A stretch of DNA of 64,000 nucleotides. It comes from Dermanyssus gallinae (Eukaryota > Arthropoda > Arachnida > Mesostigmata > Dermanyssidae). The DNA is taken from contig QVRM01005378.1 of the NCBI GenBank assembly GCA_003439945.1, forward strand, positions 854,001 through 918,000. The letters are read 5' to 3'. This document shows, in pieces, positions 12,314-25,278 of the stretch. A model generated the notes under the pieces. It was not told where the DNA came from and did not search any database. It saw only the letters and a program-made list of their open reading frames with translations. The translations under genes and the position numbers were made by a program. Numbering within the stretch: position 1 is the first letter of the stretch; the number at the start of each line of letters is the position of its first letter.

Positions 12314-12914
12314 ACTGTTGATTCATTTTGGAACATTCTCATTCGGCAGCCCCTATCAATATATCAATATGCTGTCTTGCTCGGTACAGATGATACTTCA
12401 CCTCCTCCCCGTCTTCGACTTTGCAGATGACCGCTGACCGTTCGGGTTCTGCTTGTGATGTTAGCTGGTTCTACTGCTCGAAGAAGGCCAACGTGTTTAC
12501 GCTGCTGCTGCTGCTGCGACTGCTGCTGCCGCTGCTGATGATGGTGATGATGATTAATCAAAATATAATAGTTATTATTATTGCTTGTTCCTCAATGCGT
12601 GTCGTCGCGCGGCGTCGTTCAATTGACCAATAAATAGATCGCCAAACCAACGGTAGTAGAAGGCGTCTAGCTCAGAAATAATGGCGTGCCAGTTTTCTTT
12701 TTCAGTCCTTCATTCACCAGCTTTTCCGTTTCTCCACCCTCTCTCTCTTTCGTTCTTTCTCTCTCTATTTCTCTGTGTCTCGCATTCTGTCTGTCCTTGC
12801 CTTGTGGCATCTTTACACGACGAACGCCAATTTATTAATGCGCGTGTGCATGACGACGCCTGATTCGTTGGGGCACGCTTGGTACCACACTACATTGCTG
12901 TAGCTCGTGACGTG
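11781..12914. other. Low-complexity DNA, no gene
   Basis: GCT/GTT run near 12090-12132, TC+TA compound array 12247-12311, CTG run near 12500-12545 and a pyrimidine-rich stretch near 12730-12790. Confidence 0.55.
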
Positions 12915-13125
12915 CTCATTGTTGTTGTTTGCGGGGGCTGTTTTTGTGGCTACTATTCGGCTTGTTGTTGTTGTTGTTGTTGCTTGTGTTATTATTCTTG
13001 TTGCAGTTTTTATGGCTAGTATCATGCTGTCATTGTTTTCCTTATTGTTGTTGTTGTTGTTGTTGTTGTTGTAGCTGTTGTTGTTGTTGTTGCTGCTTTT
13101 GTTGTTACTGGTGTTGCTATTATTG
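12915..13125. repeat. TTG trinucleotide tract
   Basis: Three bursts of GTT/TTG units separated by short unique stretches; the longest pure part is near 13045-13092. Confidence 0.92.
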
Positions 13126-13640
13126 CTTTTCTCGTCAGTGTTCGACGCGTCTTCGAATTTTTGTCGGAGGTATCTGAGGCAGGCGAGTGAGTCATCAAGC
13201 CAGGCAAGTCAAGTCTATATCATCGCCGCCGTTGGTTCTACAGTCGGTACCGCTTGACGCTTACGCGCCCATCCTGATTTCGTGTCGTCGTCGTGATCTG
13301 CGTTGCAGCAGCTGCCCCAGTTGGCATCGTGGTTGCGTTTCTTGTGGCAGGCTCTCTTTTTGTTTTGTTTTTGTCTTCGGATTGATTTGAAGATCAGATA
13401 CGTGACCATCACGGTGAAGCCTCACAGCTGACTTAGCGGGCTTTTGTTATTGTTTTTATTGTTGTTGTTGGTGTTGTTGTTGCTGATGATGTTGTTGTTG
13501 TTGATGATGATGTTGTTGTTGATGGCGGCGCCAGGCCTAGAGTGGCCGAGAAGACGCAGCGGTTAGATGAACAACATGGGCGGTGGCGGCGGTATCTCCA
13601 GACGTAGAAGCTGCAAACATCGCCCGCTGGCCCTTGAGCT
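13126..13640. other. Low-complexity DNA, no gene
   Basis: GTT/GAT repeats at 13446-13525; the remainder is unique with no motif. Confidence 0.5.
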
Positions 13641-13655
13641 AGCAGCCTTCTACTA

Positions 13656-13850
13656 AAACAAAATCCTTTCGGGGCTGACTCTCAGCCAAGATTTAACGTC
13701 CATGGGACTGCTTTTTGCATTGCTTCATAGACGGACCCCCCATAAATACAAATGTGGTGCAACGGTGGGGCTCGAACCCGCGCACCTACCTATGTGTTGT
13801 CTCTTCCGGTTGCGAGGCGCAGACGAATGCATCCCGCCACCGGGCTTGAC
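13656..13850 (-). mobile_element. tRNA-derived SINE, family 1, copy C
   Basis: This is a reverse-oriented copy of 195 bp. On its own strand it reads GGTGGCGGGATGCATTCG, B-box GGGTTCGAGCCCC, CCGTTGCACCACATTTGT, then AAATCTTGGCTGAGAGTCAG and a T-rich end. It is flanked by 15-bp direct repeats AGCAGCCYTCTACTA (13641-13655 and 13851-13865; one mismatch), strong evidence for retroposition. Confidence 0.8.
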
Positions 13851-13865
13851 AGCAGCCCTCTACTA

Positions 13866-14533
13866 CTACTACTACTACTACTTATAGTACTACGACTTGT
13901 TCGCGTACTTCTACGACAGTTACTGCTACTGATGCTGCTGGTACGGTACCGCCAAGCGCTCGTCTCCTTCGTTCGCCTCATGCCCCCGCCTGTCAATTCA
14001 ATGTCTCCCTTTCCGTCTTACCCTCCACTTCACTCAAGTGCGTTATTTCCCTCTACCGCTCTTTCTCTCCCCCCCCTCTCTCTCTCTCTCTGTCTCTTTG
14101 AAGTCTCTCTTTTTCTATCTGTCTGGTCAGCCGGGCAGGTCGATGACGTCTTCGCCGCTGGTGGTGGTGGTAGCTGCAACGGCGCCGTTGCGCGGATCCA
14201 TGGAGTTCTTCCTTCGGGGGTTCCTCTCGTGCTCATCGCCGTCGTCGTCGTCTTCTGTGGTGTGTGCCACCCCCCCCCCCCCCCACCACCAAGCACAGAT
14301 ATGTCCACGGGGCAACACGGGAAAAACAACACCGTCGCTATTGCCGCTGCCGTAATTTCTCTCACTCTCTCTCTCTTACGTTTGCTACCACCATCACTGT
14401 TATCATCATCATCGCCACCAGTACCAAGCAATCACGTGTAAGCAGTCCGAATATATCTTTCTAATTCGTGTTACCTCCTTTTGATATATATATATATATA
14501 TATTTGTTTCTTGTTAACCGTTTAATTTTATTC
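13866..14533. other. Low-complexity DNA, no gene
   Basis: CTA run at 13860-13882, TC-rich stretches near 14060-14115, C-run near 14270-14284 and a TA array at 14484-14504. A 229-codon plus-strand frame across it is made of these tracts. Confidence 0.55.
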
Positions 14534-14565
14534 AGCCTTAAATGTGGGACATGACATTTAAGGCT
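14534..14565. other. 12-bp inverted repeat
   Basis: AGCCTTAAATGT (14534-14545) pairs exactly with 14554-14565 around GGGACATG. It sits at the start of an unassigned plus-strand frame. Confidence 0.75.
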
Positions 14566-15057
14566 CGTTGCAAACGTGTGCACCGTTACGGGCGGTCTAT
14601 TGTAGGAACCAGCCGTCTCTCTGGAGGTTCCTCGAACCCCGTCGCATCCAGCGACAACAAGCGCTGTCTGAGGAGACGTCCCGCTCCCGTATCTCCGCCG
14701 GTTAGATCCCGCCGAGGGTCTCGAAGGCAAGTGGGTAAAACACGTACGGGTACCCGATGTTCTGATACTTCGTCACCTTGTCTGCCTCGGCGACAGCTGA
14801 GGCATCTGCCGCTTTATACCATTTCCACTACGGATATCCCCCAGAGAGAGAGGAGCTTATTAAGCTATTATGAAAATTCGGCGAGCTTACGGAAAATATT
14901 CAGCGGGAGATTTCGAAAATACCGCCCAAGTTATGTCAAACAGTCATTAAAAACGGTGTATCTCGTATCGACAATGGCTAAAAGTTCCGCTCTGGCCATC
15001 TTCATGATATCATTTTTCAGACATAACGGCATGCAGAACGTTTATCCCAATGTTTAA
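14542..15057 (+). CDS. Unassigned 171-codon open frame
   Basis: The frame is Arg/Ser-rich in its first half (CLRRRPAPVSPPVRSRRGSR) and non-repetitive throughout. It starts in the loop of a 12-bp inverted repeat. No family is recognised. It could be an exon of an unknown gene, part of an unidentified repeat, or chance. Confidence 0.18.
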   Translation: MWDMTFKARCKRVHRYGRSIVGTSRLSGGSSNPVASSDNKRCLRRRPAPVSPPVRSRRGSRRQVGKTRTGTRCSDTSSPCLPRRQLRHLPLYTISTTDIPQRERSLLSYYENSASLRKIFSGRFRKYRPSYVKQSLKTVYLVSTMAKSSALAIFMISFFRHNGMQNVYPNV

Positions 15058-15080
15058 CACTCTCACGTGACTTGTCGCAC

Positions 15081-15116
<36 letters not shown>

Positions 15117-15395
15117 GTATATAATGTCAGTGCCATGGAGTCGTACTTTAATCGTGCGCAAAACGTGCGTAATTGGGGAGTGCGTATATACGTAAGATTA
15201 GTAAACGATTAAGCTAACATTGAAAATCAAATAAAAACAAATACAAATGAATATGTCATTAACTGCTAGGGCTGACGATTAAGACCTGTAAGCTCTGTTC
15301 GGGGAAGATTGATCAAACCACGTTTAAATCTTAGGCGATCGCGCTGCAACGCGTTACCCAGAAACGTAGTTCCCATTTTAGGTGTTTGTTTTTAG

Positions 15396-15426
15396 AGCGG
15401 CAAGTATGTGTTCGCTTAAAATTGCT

Positions 15427-15464
<38 letters not shown>

Positions 15465-15525
15465 ATAGCGGCAAGTATGTGTTCGCTTAAAAATGCTACA
15501 AATATATATATATATATATATATAA
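15396..15525. repeat. 71-bp tandem duplication around a TA array
   Basis: AGCGGCAAGTATGTGTTCGC plus TTAAAATTGCTACAAA and a (TA)n run occurs twice with a 71-bp period (starts 15396 and 15467). The two copies differ by one base outside the TA array and by array length. Confidence 0.8.
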
Positions 15526-16613
15526 CGATTGCTATCGAAGTACGCAGCGAACTAGCAAAACGACGTCAGAGAAGAGGTGAAACAACAACGCAATCGCGGT
15601 ACATGTAAAGCAGTAGCTTTTTTAGTAACTATTCTTTCTCCTTGTCCAACTGTGCCGTACGCCTAGTTGTTCTTCCACGCGTGGATTTAGAAGTGAACGA
15701 AAGTGCCGCTGCACCAGATCTCCTTCTCCGCCCAGCAAACGTCGATACAGTAATTATAGTTCATCCTCTCGTGATTATCATCGCTGAAATAATAGCACAA
15801 GGAAGCCAGCGTCTCCCGCTACCTCTACCGGCATACCAATTGCGTGGACGGAGGTTTTCCAGCAAATTCGCTCTCTGACAACAAAACGATTCATTTCTGT
15901 CGGTCATCAAAGAACACCAACAACTATTTCTGTCCTGTCTTCAGGCTATTAAATGGCCGGTTACAACGAACGAACGAGAAAAATAAACGGCCACGCCAGA
16001 TAAGCTTCGTATGCAGCGTCGTCTTCGACATCACGAGCCACAAGCGCAACTTCGGCATGTACGACGTAGAGCTGGACACGTGCTCTGTACACATGTCACA
16101 GCAGCGAAATAAAGTAGCTATCCACATAATAATTAATTAGCTGAAGTAATTAGCTGCGTAACTAGTCAACTGTCTGAGTAGCAGGTTCATCCTTGACTCG
16201 TTTCCGCGATTTCGATGCAGAGGTTTACAGCGCAGCGTCTGGGAACGCGGGCAAGTGAGAGCCCGCGTGAGTCCAGCCTTAAAGTCTTCGAGAAGGAAAG
16301 GAAGGAGACGAAGTCTAGTTTTCCTAGTATCATCGTCTTCATCGTTGTCTTTTTTGTTCTGGAGGGCGGTACGCAACGCCGGGTCCAGTTCATCTTGTTC
16401 ACTGCGTCTCTTCCTTCTTCTGGACGGCTGTCAGCTCTCGTTGTGGTGAATGACCCGTCCGTTGGTTGTCCAACGGCCGTCTTGAGCCACGCCCCTGTTT
16501 CCCCTCCGGCCCTAATCTTTCTCCTCCCTGTCTATATATCTCGCTAGCCGTATCTATTTCTCTATTCAAAACGCCATCCTACTGCCTGGCTGGGCAATTT
16601 CGGCGCGTAATCC

Positions 16614-16659
<46 letters not shown>

Positions 16660-18300
16660 AGAGAAGTAAAACCAGGAGTTGAAGTACATGCTCACATACA
16701 AAATATCTTTTTCGCCACGTTATGTCCGATTTTTTGCGCCACCATGTTCGGATTTTCATGTATCGCACACCGCAATAATACCGCCAACAGCTGCATGTGT
16801 TTTTCCTAGTCCTACCGAGGATGATGGCGACATAGGAGGTGTCTAAATTGAACTTGACGTAGGCTTATTGGATATTTCTGCGTTTGGGCTTGTACGTAGG
16901 GCGCAATTAAACAAAACTGTTTTGCTGTTTTTGTTTCTTTATATATATATATATATATATATAGTGGCGTACACGCAAACACAACACAAAAACCTTCGCT
17001 AGAAAGGTAGGCTCCCTACGGATTCCGTATATTAAGGAGTTTCCAGATCGAATGGTTCACGAAGGACATTGGCTCAATGAAATTATTTTGGTCCTATATA
17101 CAGGAGGCTTACGGGGCCGCTACAGTGCCAATTTAGCTCGAGGCGGTATCGAAATGGGCATTTTGGCATCCTCTTATATCCATCAGGGTGTTATCCGGAC
17201 CCCACTGTGGTGCATAAGAACCTATTCGAGCAGGAAAAAATTGAAACAATGCGGCTGAGGTTTTAGCCAAGTTGTTCTTCAATCTTCATTAATGAGAAAC
17301 AGGACGGTGACACCCCTGGCCAGTGGCTCGATGCAAGGCTGATGGTTGAACAGGGTAACAATAGCGTTCAAATGAACATTTAAACAACAAATAAACTTGT
17401 AGGAGGAACCGGTCGTTACGAATTAGCCGAGTCGGCTCCTGGGGCCTCATATGCTCACACACACAAACACATACTGAAACAACCATAGAGGAGAAGGAAG
17501 GCTATGCGTGAGTGAGAGAGAGAGACACCATGCACTTATCTCTATCAGCACTCCAGGAACAGACGACTGAAACATCTCGTTTTGAGAGTTAGACACTATT
17601 AGCGCAGACCCACCTATCTAGATAGGCTCGCAATAGACTGGCTGGCAACAGCACATATTCAACCGCGCTGAGTTAACTCTATACTTGGAACAACAATAAC
17701 AGCTCAAAATAAATGTCAACTGAACTGTATCAGCAAAATGTGTACCAACATTGGCAGTGGTAGAGATCGAATAGACACAATAATAATAATAACGGCGAAA
17801 ATCCTGAAGAATATTGGAAAGCGTATAGAAGATATTACGGGTGATCGACGCGAGGCCATGTTTTTGAGACAGAAGATGTCTTCGGCCGTCTGTAGGGGAA
17901 ACGTGGCTTCTATCATAGGCGCCATGAACTGAGGAAATGAGCAGAGCATCATGAACCTGGCTTAAACGTTCATACCTCACAATTGTAAAACCGAAAAATA
18001 ATAATAATAATAATAATTATTATTATTATAGACACTCAAAAACGGAAAATGTATTTAGCTACTTTGTCCGTGTTAAAACTGTTCCAATATGCGTATCTCT
18101 TTTGCCTTTATTGCCGGCCAGGGTCAGTTCAGGTCCGGCCCAACGACGCAACGGCCGCCGCCGCTCGATATGTTCCTTCGTTGGATCTATGAGGCGTCTT
18201 AACATTTGTACTTACGACATTTTCGCTTAGCCTCTTTTGCTAGGTGCCCCGTTTGAATGCGCTCCGTCGGACACACATACAGGATATGAGCGAGTCCGAC

Positions 18301-18302
<2 letters not shown>
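15526..18302. other. Unique DNA with TA arrays
   Basis: TA arrays at 16616-16655 and 16940-16963 and an AAT/ATT palindrome at 18000-18028. Several frames up to 120 codons (17618-17980 minus, 16215-16547 plus) lack recognisable domains. Confidence 0.45.
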
Positions 18303-18331
<29 letters not shown>

Positions 18332-18334
<3 letters not shown>

Positions 18335-18380
18335 GTAATTGCGCATGTGTACAATATGTAGGGACTGATTTGTGGTTGGT

Positions 18381-18417
<37 letters not shown>

Positions 18418-18506
18418 GCCGCAGAACTTCCTGATGTCCCGTCGAACAACTGATGTTCCGAATATTATTTTAATAAATACTAATCTCCGAAAAATGTTTT
18501 TTTATA

Positions 18507-18541
<35 letters not shown>

Positions 18542-19170
18542 CAATTGCGGTTTACGATACGCCGTTTTCCTCATACAGCTAATTGTCTTTTATAAAAGTG
18601 CGTCATCGATACATAGAGTTGGTGAAGCAACGTGAAGACGTCTGCGGCAAATGGTGTGGTGGACCGTACATGAATGAAATTAAACAGATGGCTCCAGAAC
18701 GAATCACGACGAAGCACAGTTGCGTGATCTATTGACTAACGACGCACTAGACTGCAGATCAGGGAAAACGGAATATTTACCCCGGTTTCGATTGCAACAC
18801 CAACCGGTAGGATCGGGGGGGGGGGGGGCATGATAGGCCTCAGGTCGCAAGGTCGTCTATGTTAACGCATCAGACAATGTGTCGCTTCTCTTGCAGATCC
18901 GGAAAATGTTGGCTATATCTTGACTCGAAATAGATAGAGAGAGTACGACTAGTTTATTTGATTTCCATGTAGTAATGGTAAAATATTAGGTTCAACCAGA
19001 AATAAAAACATTTTTAAGGAGATTGTTTATATATATATATATATATATATACGTAATTGCCTATATGGACAATATGTGGGGATACATATATATATATATA
19101 TAGATAGATATATATACGTAATTGCCTATATGGACAATATGTGGGGATACATATATATATATATACATAT
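18332..19170. repeat. Dispersed TA-bounded repeat, three copies
   Basis: ACGTAATTGCSYATRTGKAC followed by AATATGTRGGGA occurs at 18332, 19052 and 19117, each time entered from a (TA)n array. The last two copies agree almost perfectly and are about 66 bp apart; the first is more diverged. Confidence 0.7.
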
Positions 19171-21130
19171 ATATATCAACTCACGCCTATAATGCGCCTG
19201 CGGCACAATACGTCAATAAAACGAGGCCTCTTCTAACCTCCTAAACTGTGGTGCCGCTCCACAGAGCAGCAACAATGCCCGAGGTCGATCTCTCGTCACA
19301 GCATCTGTTGGTAAGAGAGCAATCAACCGAGCTCTGATCGGAGGCCGTTCGTTCTTGACACATCAGACCGAACGAGACCGGTGAGATTAAACAGCTGCGC
19401 CCGGTCGCAGAGCGCGACAGCTCCATACACTACTCATACAAACGCCGAAACGTCTATTAGGGCCGTAAGCGACAGGTTATTCAGGAAACCATGCCAGAAT
19501 AAATATGTGGACATTGATGTTTGCAAAGTCTTTTTCTTCAATCGCTACAATGTGGTTGTTGTTGTGTCGTTGTCGACGCTGTTTATCGTTTTCTTTTTTG
19601 GTTGTTTATTGTCACACTGTTGTTAGGGTTCTCGTTTTATGGCAAGATTGTTGTTATTGTTGTCGTCGTCAGCTTAAAAACTGCTCAGACGTGTTATTAA
19701 TATTATTATTATTATTATTTGCTATTGTTGTTGCTATCGTTGCAATTTTTGTGCTCGACGTCAGACGTTACGAATCACTCACGATCTGTGATGGATGCTC
19801 CGCTCTGCGTGTTGCTTATGCCGTACGGAATCTCTCTCGGCTTTTTGATCGGCTGCAGCACGGCCCGGGTCCGGGGCTTTAATCCGCGTCCAGGTAGGCA
19901 CGCGCGGCTTCGAACGCGTCGGCCAGCATAGAAAACTAGTAGCACTAACTTCTTATTTCCTCTGGCACGACTCGACCACGCTAGCGAGTGATGATTGATG
20001 AGCGGATCGGGCGGACCATTCCAGATGTATATGTGCACACGTATGTATAATCACGCACCATGCTCATTAGAGCATGATGTATCAACCGACAACGGCGTCA
20101 CAAACGTTTCGTTGGTCACTGTGCGTTATCCGTTGTCCGCGTTCACCACTCACCCGCCCCCTGACTGGGGTATAAAGCGCACGTAACTTCCACTGAGGAA
20201 AATGAACTGCACGTTCTATCTAGCGTTGTCATCGACACACAACACCGACAACGCACTTAAGTCGAGCTTTATCGTACAAATCGGGCGTCGCCACAGTTGC
20301 GGTCGGATGCGACGATGACGAAGATGATGATGATGATGATGCAGAAGATGAGCACGATTCGGCGACTACTGCTTCAAAACTGAAACGCAATGACGGTCCA
20401 AGTGCACCCTATTTAGTTGTAGAATGACTACTTGGCTGATATGCGCTGGCCAATCGAATCATAAGTATTATTATAGACAGAATTATACTTCTCGATTAAA
20501 CAAGCACATTGCTGTTTAACCACAATATTTGCACAGAGGAGAGCGGGGGGGGGGGGGGAGGGGCAGACATGTAGGCATACTAAACGCGAGTGATATAGCA
20601 ATAATACTTGAATAAAAGTATTCACAGCCGGCCACAGAGAGTAAGCCGTCAAAAGCAGAGTTGTTGTTGTTGTACTCGTTGTTGTTGTAGTCGTTGTTGT
20701 TGTAGTCGTTGCTGTTGTTGTAATCGTTATTACTGAGAAGCGCACACTCAACAATCGGTGTAGTGATTTGGCCACGTACAAGGCGTACAGTCGTCGACCA
20801 GTCAAGTATTCCTTATGCTGTCATCAGTTTCTTATTCTGTGCTACCATTACGCAATGGCGGCAGTAGCGGTAGCGGCAACGACGACGACGACAACAACAA
20901 CAACGATAATGACATAATTTGTCCCAATACTCTGGTCGTGTTTTTTTATACTGCTGCGATGGACTGCTTTTAATGGTGCTGTTCTTTCTTCATCTTGCTG
21001 CCGTTAGTGTTGTTGTTTCCGTCGTCGTCGTTTTCATATCCCGATGAGAATCACAAAAATAACACTATCAGTGACAGCGATCACAACGAAACGACAATTC
21101 CTGTTGAAGAGGTGAATCAACTGAGAGTGA
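19171..21130. other. Unique and low-complexity DNA
   Basis: ATT run near 19698-19722, G-runs near 18817 and 20548, TTG tract 20660-20735 and CGA/CAA tract 20875-20915. No gene confirmed apart from a possible core promoter near 20171. Confidence 0.45.
20150..20205 (+). promoter_or_regulatory. Possible TATA-type core promoter
   Basis: CCGCCCCCTGACTGGGGTATAAAGCG combines a GC-box-like run with a good TATA box (20171-20177), about 30 bp before a plausible start region. The first ATG (20202) opens only a 40-codon frame. No gene is confirmed, so this may be chance. Confidence 0.25.
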
Positions 21131-21480
21131 CTGAGTGAATGAATCAATTAATCAATCAATCAATCAATCACCAATCGTGTTGGCCAGTCATTGTCAGTTG
21201 TTGTTTGTAGTCAGCAGGCGATGTAAGTCGTCGGTCGCTCGCTCACGTCGTAGTCGTCGTCATTATTGGCCAACGTATCATCATTTGTCCTTTTGCCAAT
21301 CTTGTCCATCATCTGTTTAAAAAAGCATGTAATTATGTACACACACACACACACACATACACACCAGCACACGCTTTTACATACACACATGTATATATAT
21401 ATATATTGGGTCTACAAACATTTTTTTCGGATTTTATAATGATTCTTTTCGGACAAAACCGAAAAAACTTTTTGTAGCCC

Positions 21481-21531
<51 letters not shown>

Positions 21532-22193
21532 GAGTGTATATACGTATGTGTCTATATATCTACGTGTCGAAACGTATGACTCACTATGCGCAACGTCGCA
21601 GCGGGTGAACGCGCGCCGCGTCGCGCCAAACCTCTAACGCGACGAACACGGGGTGGTAGCGACTGCGGCGGCGGAGACCGTCGAGGTCTGACTGGTGTTG
21701 TCGAGCTGATTGATCTCAGTGCTGCCGACTCAGTAGACCAGCCGTCCAGCAGCCAGTTCGCCAGCCCCTGTAGTCAATGCCGATCAGTCGTGAGCCAGTA
21801 AATCATCGTGAATCGTTTGAAGTCGTGATGATGATGGGCCATATTCATCTCTCTCTCTCTCTCTCTCTGTTGTCACTCACTTAAGTCACTCTCGCTAGTC
21901 ACCCAATCACTCACTTTGCCGTGATGCCATGGCTGCTCTAACATACTAGCATGGTAGTAGTATTGTCATCGACATGGAGAGGACATGTTGGATGTCGACA
22001 TGAGGACATGCTGCTCATCATGCTGACAGTCAACGGCGAACCGGCGACGGAACGGGCACCACACGAACACGGATCACAACAACGAGACAATAACGTCGTG
22101 GACGCCTGACATGATGACGACGACAGTGGTGGAGCAGATGGGGGTAACACTGCGAAACGTCCACGCCGCGGTTACGCCGGCTCAAACAACACC
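21131..22193. other. AATC run, TA arrays and GC-rich unique DNA
   Basis: AATC tetranucleotide run 21139-21171, MITE-like repeat, TA arrays, TC run 21850-21868. No gene seen. Confidence 0.45.
21408..21480. mobile_element. 73-bp MITE-like inverted repeat
   Basis: The left arm (21408-21430) starts GGGTCTACAAAC; the right arm (21459-21480) ends TTTTTGTAGCCC. Their reverse complements agree apart from a few positions, leaving about 28 bp in the middle. It is embedded between (TA)n arrays, fitting TA-targeting mariner-type non-autonomous elements. No coding capacity. Confidence 0.6.
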
Positions 22194-22300
22194 CACTGTC
22201 ACAACAACAACAACAACAACAACAACAATACCAGCCGTGACTGCAGCAGCAGCAGCAACAACAACAACAGCAACAACAGTGACAGCAGTAATGGCAACAA
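22194..22300. repeat. CAA/CAG trinucleotide tract
   Basis: Runs of ACA units with ACAGCA variants. This is the left edge of the 22-28 kb trinucleotide-rich domain. Confidence 0.92.
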
Positions 22301-22687
22301 CGGCATCCAGTAGGAGAGGGAATAAGTAGAAGGGGAGAAGGGGATGATGATGATGATGGAGGAGAAGAAGGAAAAGGTGTTCTACAACAGCAGCGTCCGA
22401 AGCAGAAGCCCAAGCCGAAGCGGCAGCAGCTGCAGCAGCGAGATTTCAAACGGTGCCGCAGCCGGTGGCCGTGTCGTTCGGTCGACGTGCGGCAGGCGTA
22501 GCGGCCAGAAAACCCTCCTTTCACCGTGACGTCCAACCACCGACGCCACCGACGCCGCCGCTGCCACCACCGCTACTGCCTCCTCTATCGCCCTATTGCT
22601 GCTGGCACCTCTGTCTAAGCACGAAGGAAACGGCGAGCGCGACGCGCAGCTGGCGTCATTCGACAGTGTTGTTTGGTACTGACGCTG

Positions 22688-23040
22688 ATGTTGTTGTTGT
22701 TGTTGTGGTTGTTGTTAATGTGGTTGTTGTTGTTGTGGTTGTTGTTAATGTGGTTGTTGTTATTGTTGTTGTTCGCTCGTTCAGTCAGTCTGTGTAGCCT
22801 CTGTTGCTCATTGGGCCGGCCGCCACTACTGCTGTTCTTGCCAAGTTGTCAATTTTGTTGTTGTTGTTGTCGGTTTTGTTGTTGTTGTTGTTGTCGGTTT
22901 TGTTGTTTTTGTCGGTTTTGTTGTTGTTGTTGTTGTCGGTTTTGTTGTTGCTGTTTCTATTGGTTTTGTTGTTGATGTTAATGTTGTCGGTTTTGTTGTT
23001 ACTGTTTCTGTTGGTTTTGTTGTTGATGTTGTTTTTGTTG
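22688..23040. repeat. TTG tracts with higher-order units
   Basis: At 22688-22770 a unit of about 36 bp (TTG units plus GTTAATGTGG) is repeated. At 22855-23040 a unit beginning CGGTTTTGTTGTTG recurs eight or so times. The strand is opposite to the CAA tract just to the left. Confidence 0.9.
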
Positions 23041-23896
23041 ATAAAATTCGTAGCGCCGGTGGCAATGATGTTCACCATTAAGAATCGTAGGAGTCAACCG
23101 GCGCTGAGTACCCGTCGTTTTTCCGCTCCGCTTCCCTCCACATGCTTATCCTCCACCCATCAGCTCCCTCTTCTCGTGCTCGTTTTCCACGTATTATTAT
23201 TTTTCTTTCTTTTAAGTCTTCTTATTTTTCTGTTTTTTTTTCTTGAAGATGATTTTTTCCGACAACTTTTTAGTGTGTCCTGCATTTCCCTCGTTTTGTA
23301 GCTTTTCTCGCACACATGTTCACTCGCTCTCCTCTACTAACGCGCGCGTTCTCTTTCTCTTTTTATCCCCTGCCTCTCTCCCGGCCCCCTCTCAACTTAA
23401 CTTTTTTCTCTCTATTTCCTTTTTTCCCTCGCCCTGTATCCCCGCTTCTAGTGTTCGCCTCTTCTCGTTCTTATCCGGTGGCAACACGGTAGCCGGCCCT
23501 ACCTACGGCTGGTCACGACTGTGAGGCCGGCTGAGTGGCCGGGGCTGTCGCTTGCGAGTAAGTAGCCCGGTCTTTCCTTTGCTCTCCTGGCATAATTGCT
23601 GTGGACCCACCACAGCTATGTAGTCGTCGTGGTTGTTGTTGTTCTTCGCTACCGTCGTCGCCGCTTCCGTTACTAGACCTTTTCTTGCTCTCTTGCTTTC
23701 CCCATCTATTTTTCCCTGTTTCCTCATGTGTGTGGCAGTGTGTTGATCTGCTGGAGGATCAGGGCCGATGGCAGTGCGCGGGCAGGATGAGGCGGCGGCG
23801 GTGGTGGTGGTTGGATGGGCAAGCGATCCATGGACGGTGGTGCTTCGGGTTGTTTTTGGTCGGGTACGCAGGGCGAGACTCGAATCGACGACCAGA

Positions 23897-24026
23897 ACAA
23901 CAACAACAACCATAACAACAACTTCAACAAACACAACAACAACAACTTCAATAAACACAACAACAACAACAACAGCAACAACAACAACTTTAAAAAACAC
24001 GACAACAACAAACAATTATAAAAAAC

Positions 24027-24064
<38 letters not shown>

Positions 24065-24066
24065 AA
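23897..24066. repeat. CAA trinucleotide tract
   Basis: ACA/CAA units interleaved with ACTTCAA/TAAACACAA variants, then a pure run at 24026-24063. Confidence 0.92.
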
Positions 24067-24649
24067 CGCCGACGACGACGTTATTGTTGTTGTTGTTGAC
24101 GCCAATGATGACTTTAATGATAATGATGATATCGGCGTGATGATGGCAACAACCACCGACGACCGAACCACCACGTCACGGAATGACTGGTACTTCTGAC
24201 TAGCTTCTTCAGGCACCGTGTTTCAGTGCGTCGCTTCGGTGCGTCGGTGCGGGCGGGCGGCCGGCCGGGCAAACGGACGTTCGCCTACCTCACTACATTC
24301 GACGACAATCATGCGCCGCCAACACACGCCACCAACCAACAACCCAAACGAGGGAAAACGGAACAGAACAGAGCACAGAAGCAGACACACACGCGCGGGC
24401 GCATACAATCGTATACAGTTAAACGCTAGGCGCCGACAAGCTTACAAAGAGAGAGACACACTGATACTGATCGATAGACACATAGATCGTTTACCAACCA
24501 GCCAAATAAACAGACAGATAGGTAGAAAGCACGCAGAAATGCGGGCGGCGGTGGCGGACAACTGAACGACAGGGCCGCCTCCACGACCACCACCACCACC
24601 ACCACAACAACCACGACAATGTCTAGGGCCAATTGCTATTGATTTTTGT

Positions 24650-24925
24650 CGTCGTTTTTGTTGTTGTTGTTGTTGCTGCTGCTACTACCACTGTTGCCGT
24701 TGTTGTTGTTGTCTTTGTTGTTGTTGTTGTTGTTGTTGTTGGAATTCCTATTGGAGCAACTCCCGTTGTTGTTCGTTTGTAGATGCGACGAGAACTGCTG
24801 CAGATTCTAACAGGTCTAGCATCAGAAACGGAAACTGCTGCTGCTGCTGCTTCTGCTGGTACCGCTTTTAATGTTGTTGTTAATGTTGTTTTTATTGTTA
24901 ATATCGTTGTTGTTGTTGTTGCTGA
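24650..24925. repeat. TTG/CTG trinucleotide tracts
   Basis: Runs of TTG and CTG at 24654-24745 and again at 24832-24925, opposite in strand to the flanking CAA tracts. Confidence 0.92.
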
Positions 24926-25278
24926 GGCCATAGCCGCTGGTGTTCGTTCATAGTCATCGCCAGAATTGGATGGGTAGTAGAGCGTGGCACTGTGTTGCTA
25001 GCCCATGCAGATGGCCGGGCCTCAATCGCGCCTGTACCGCTTACAATTACAATGCTGCTGACGTTGGATGCTGCTAAAGCGGACCTTGATAGTACCGCTG
25101 TTGCTGCTGCTGCTGCCACTGCTTTTGCGGCTGCTTGTGTTGCGTGGCAGAGTTGCTGACTCATGCTGCTCTCGTGTCGACTTCAGGAGGTTCGAGCTTC
25201 ATGATTCCATCCGGCATGATCCCAGCTAGCTAAAAGGCGCATTAGGCTACTGGCCGACTGGTATAAATCCCTACCAGA

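Noticed and set aside
13752..14441. 229-codon plus-strand frame
   Set aside because: It starts inside a reverse SINE copy and runs through CTA, TC, C-run and GTC-type tracts. No conserved motif; composition alone explains the lack of stops.
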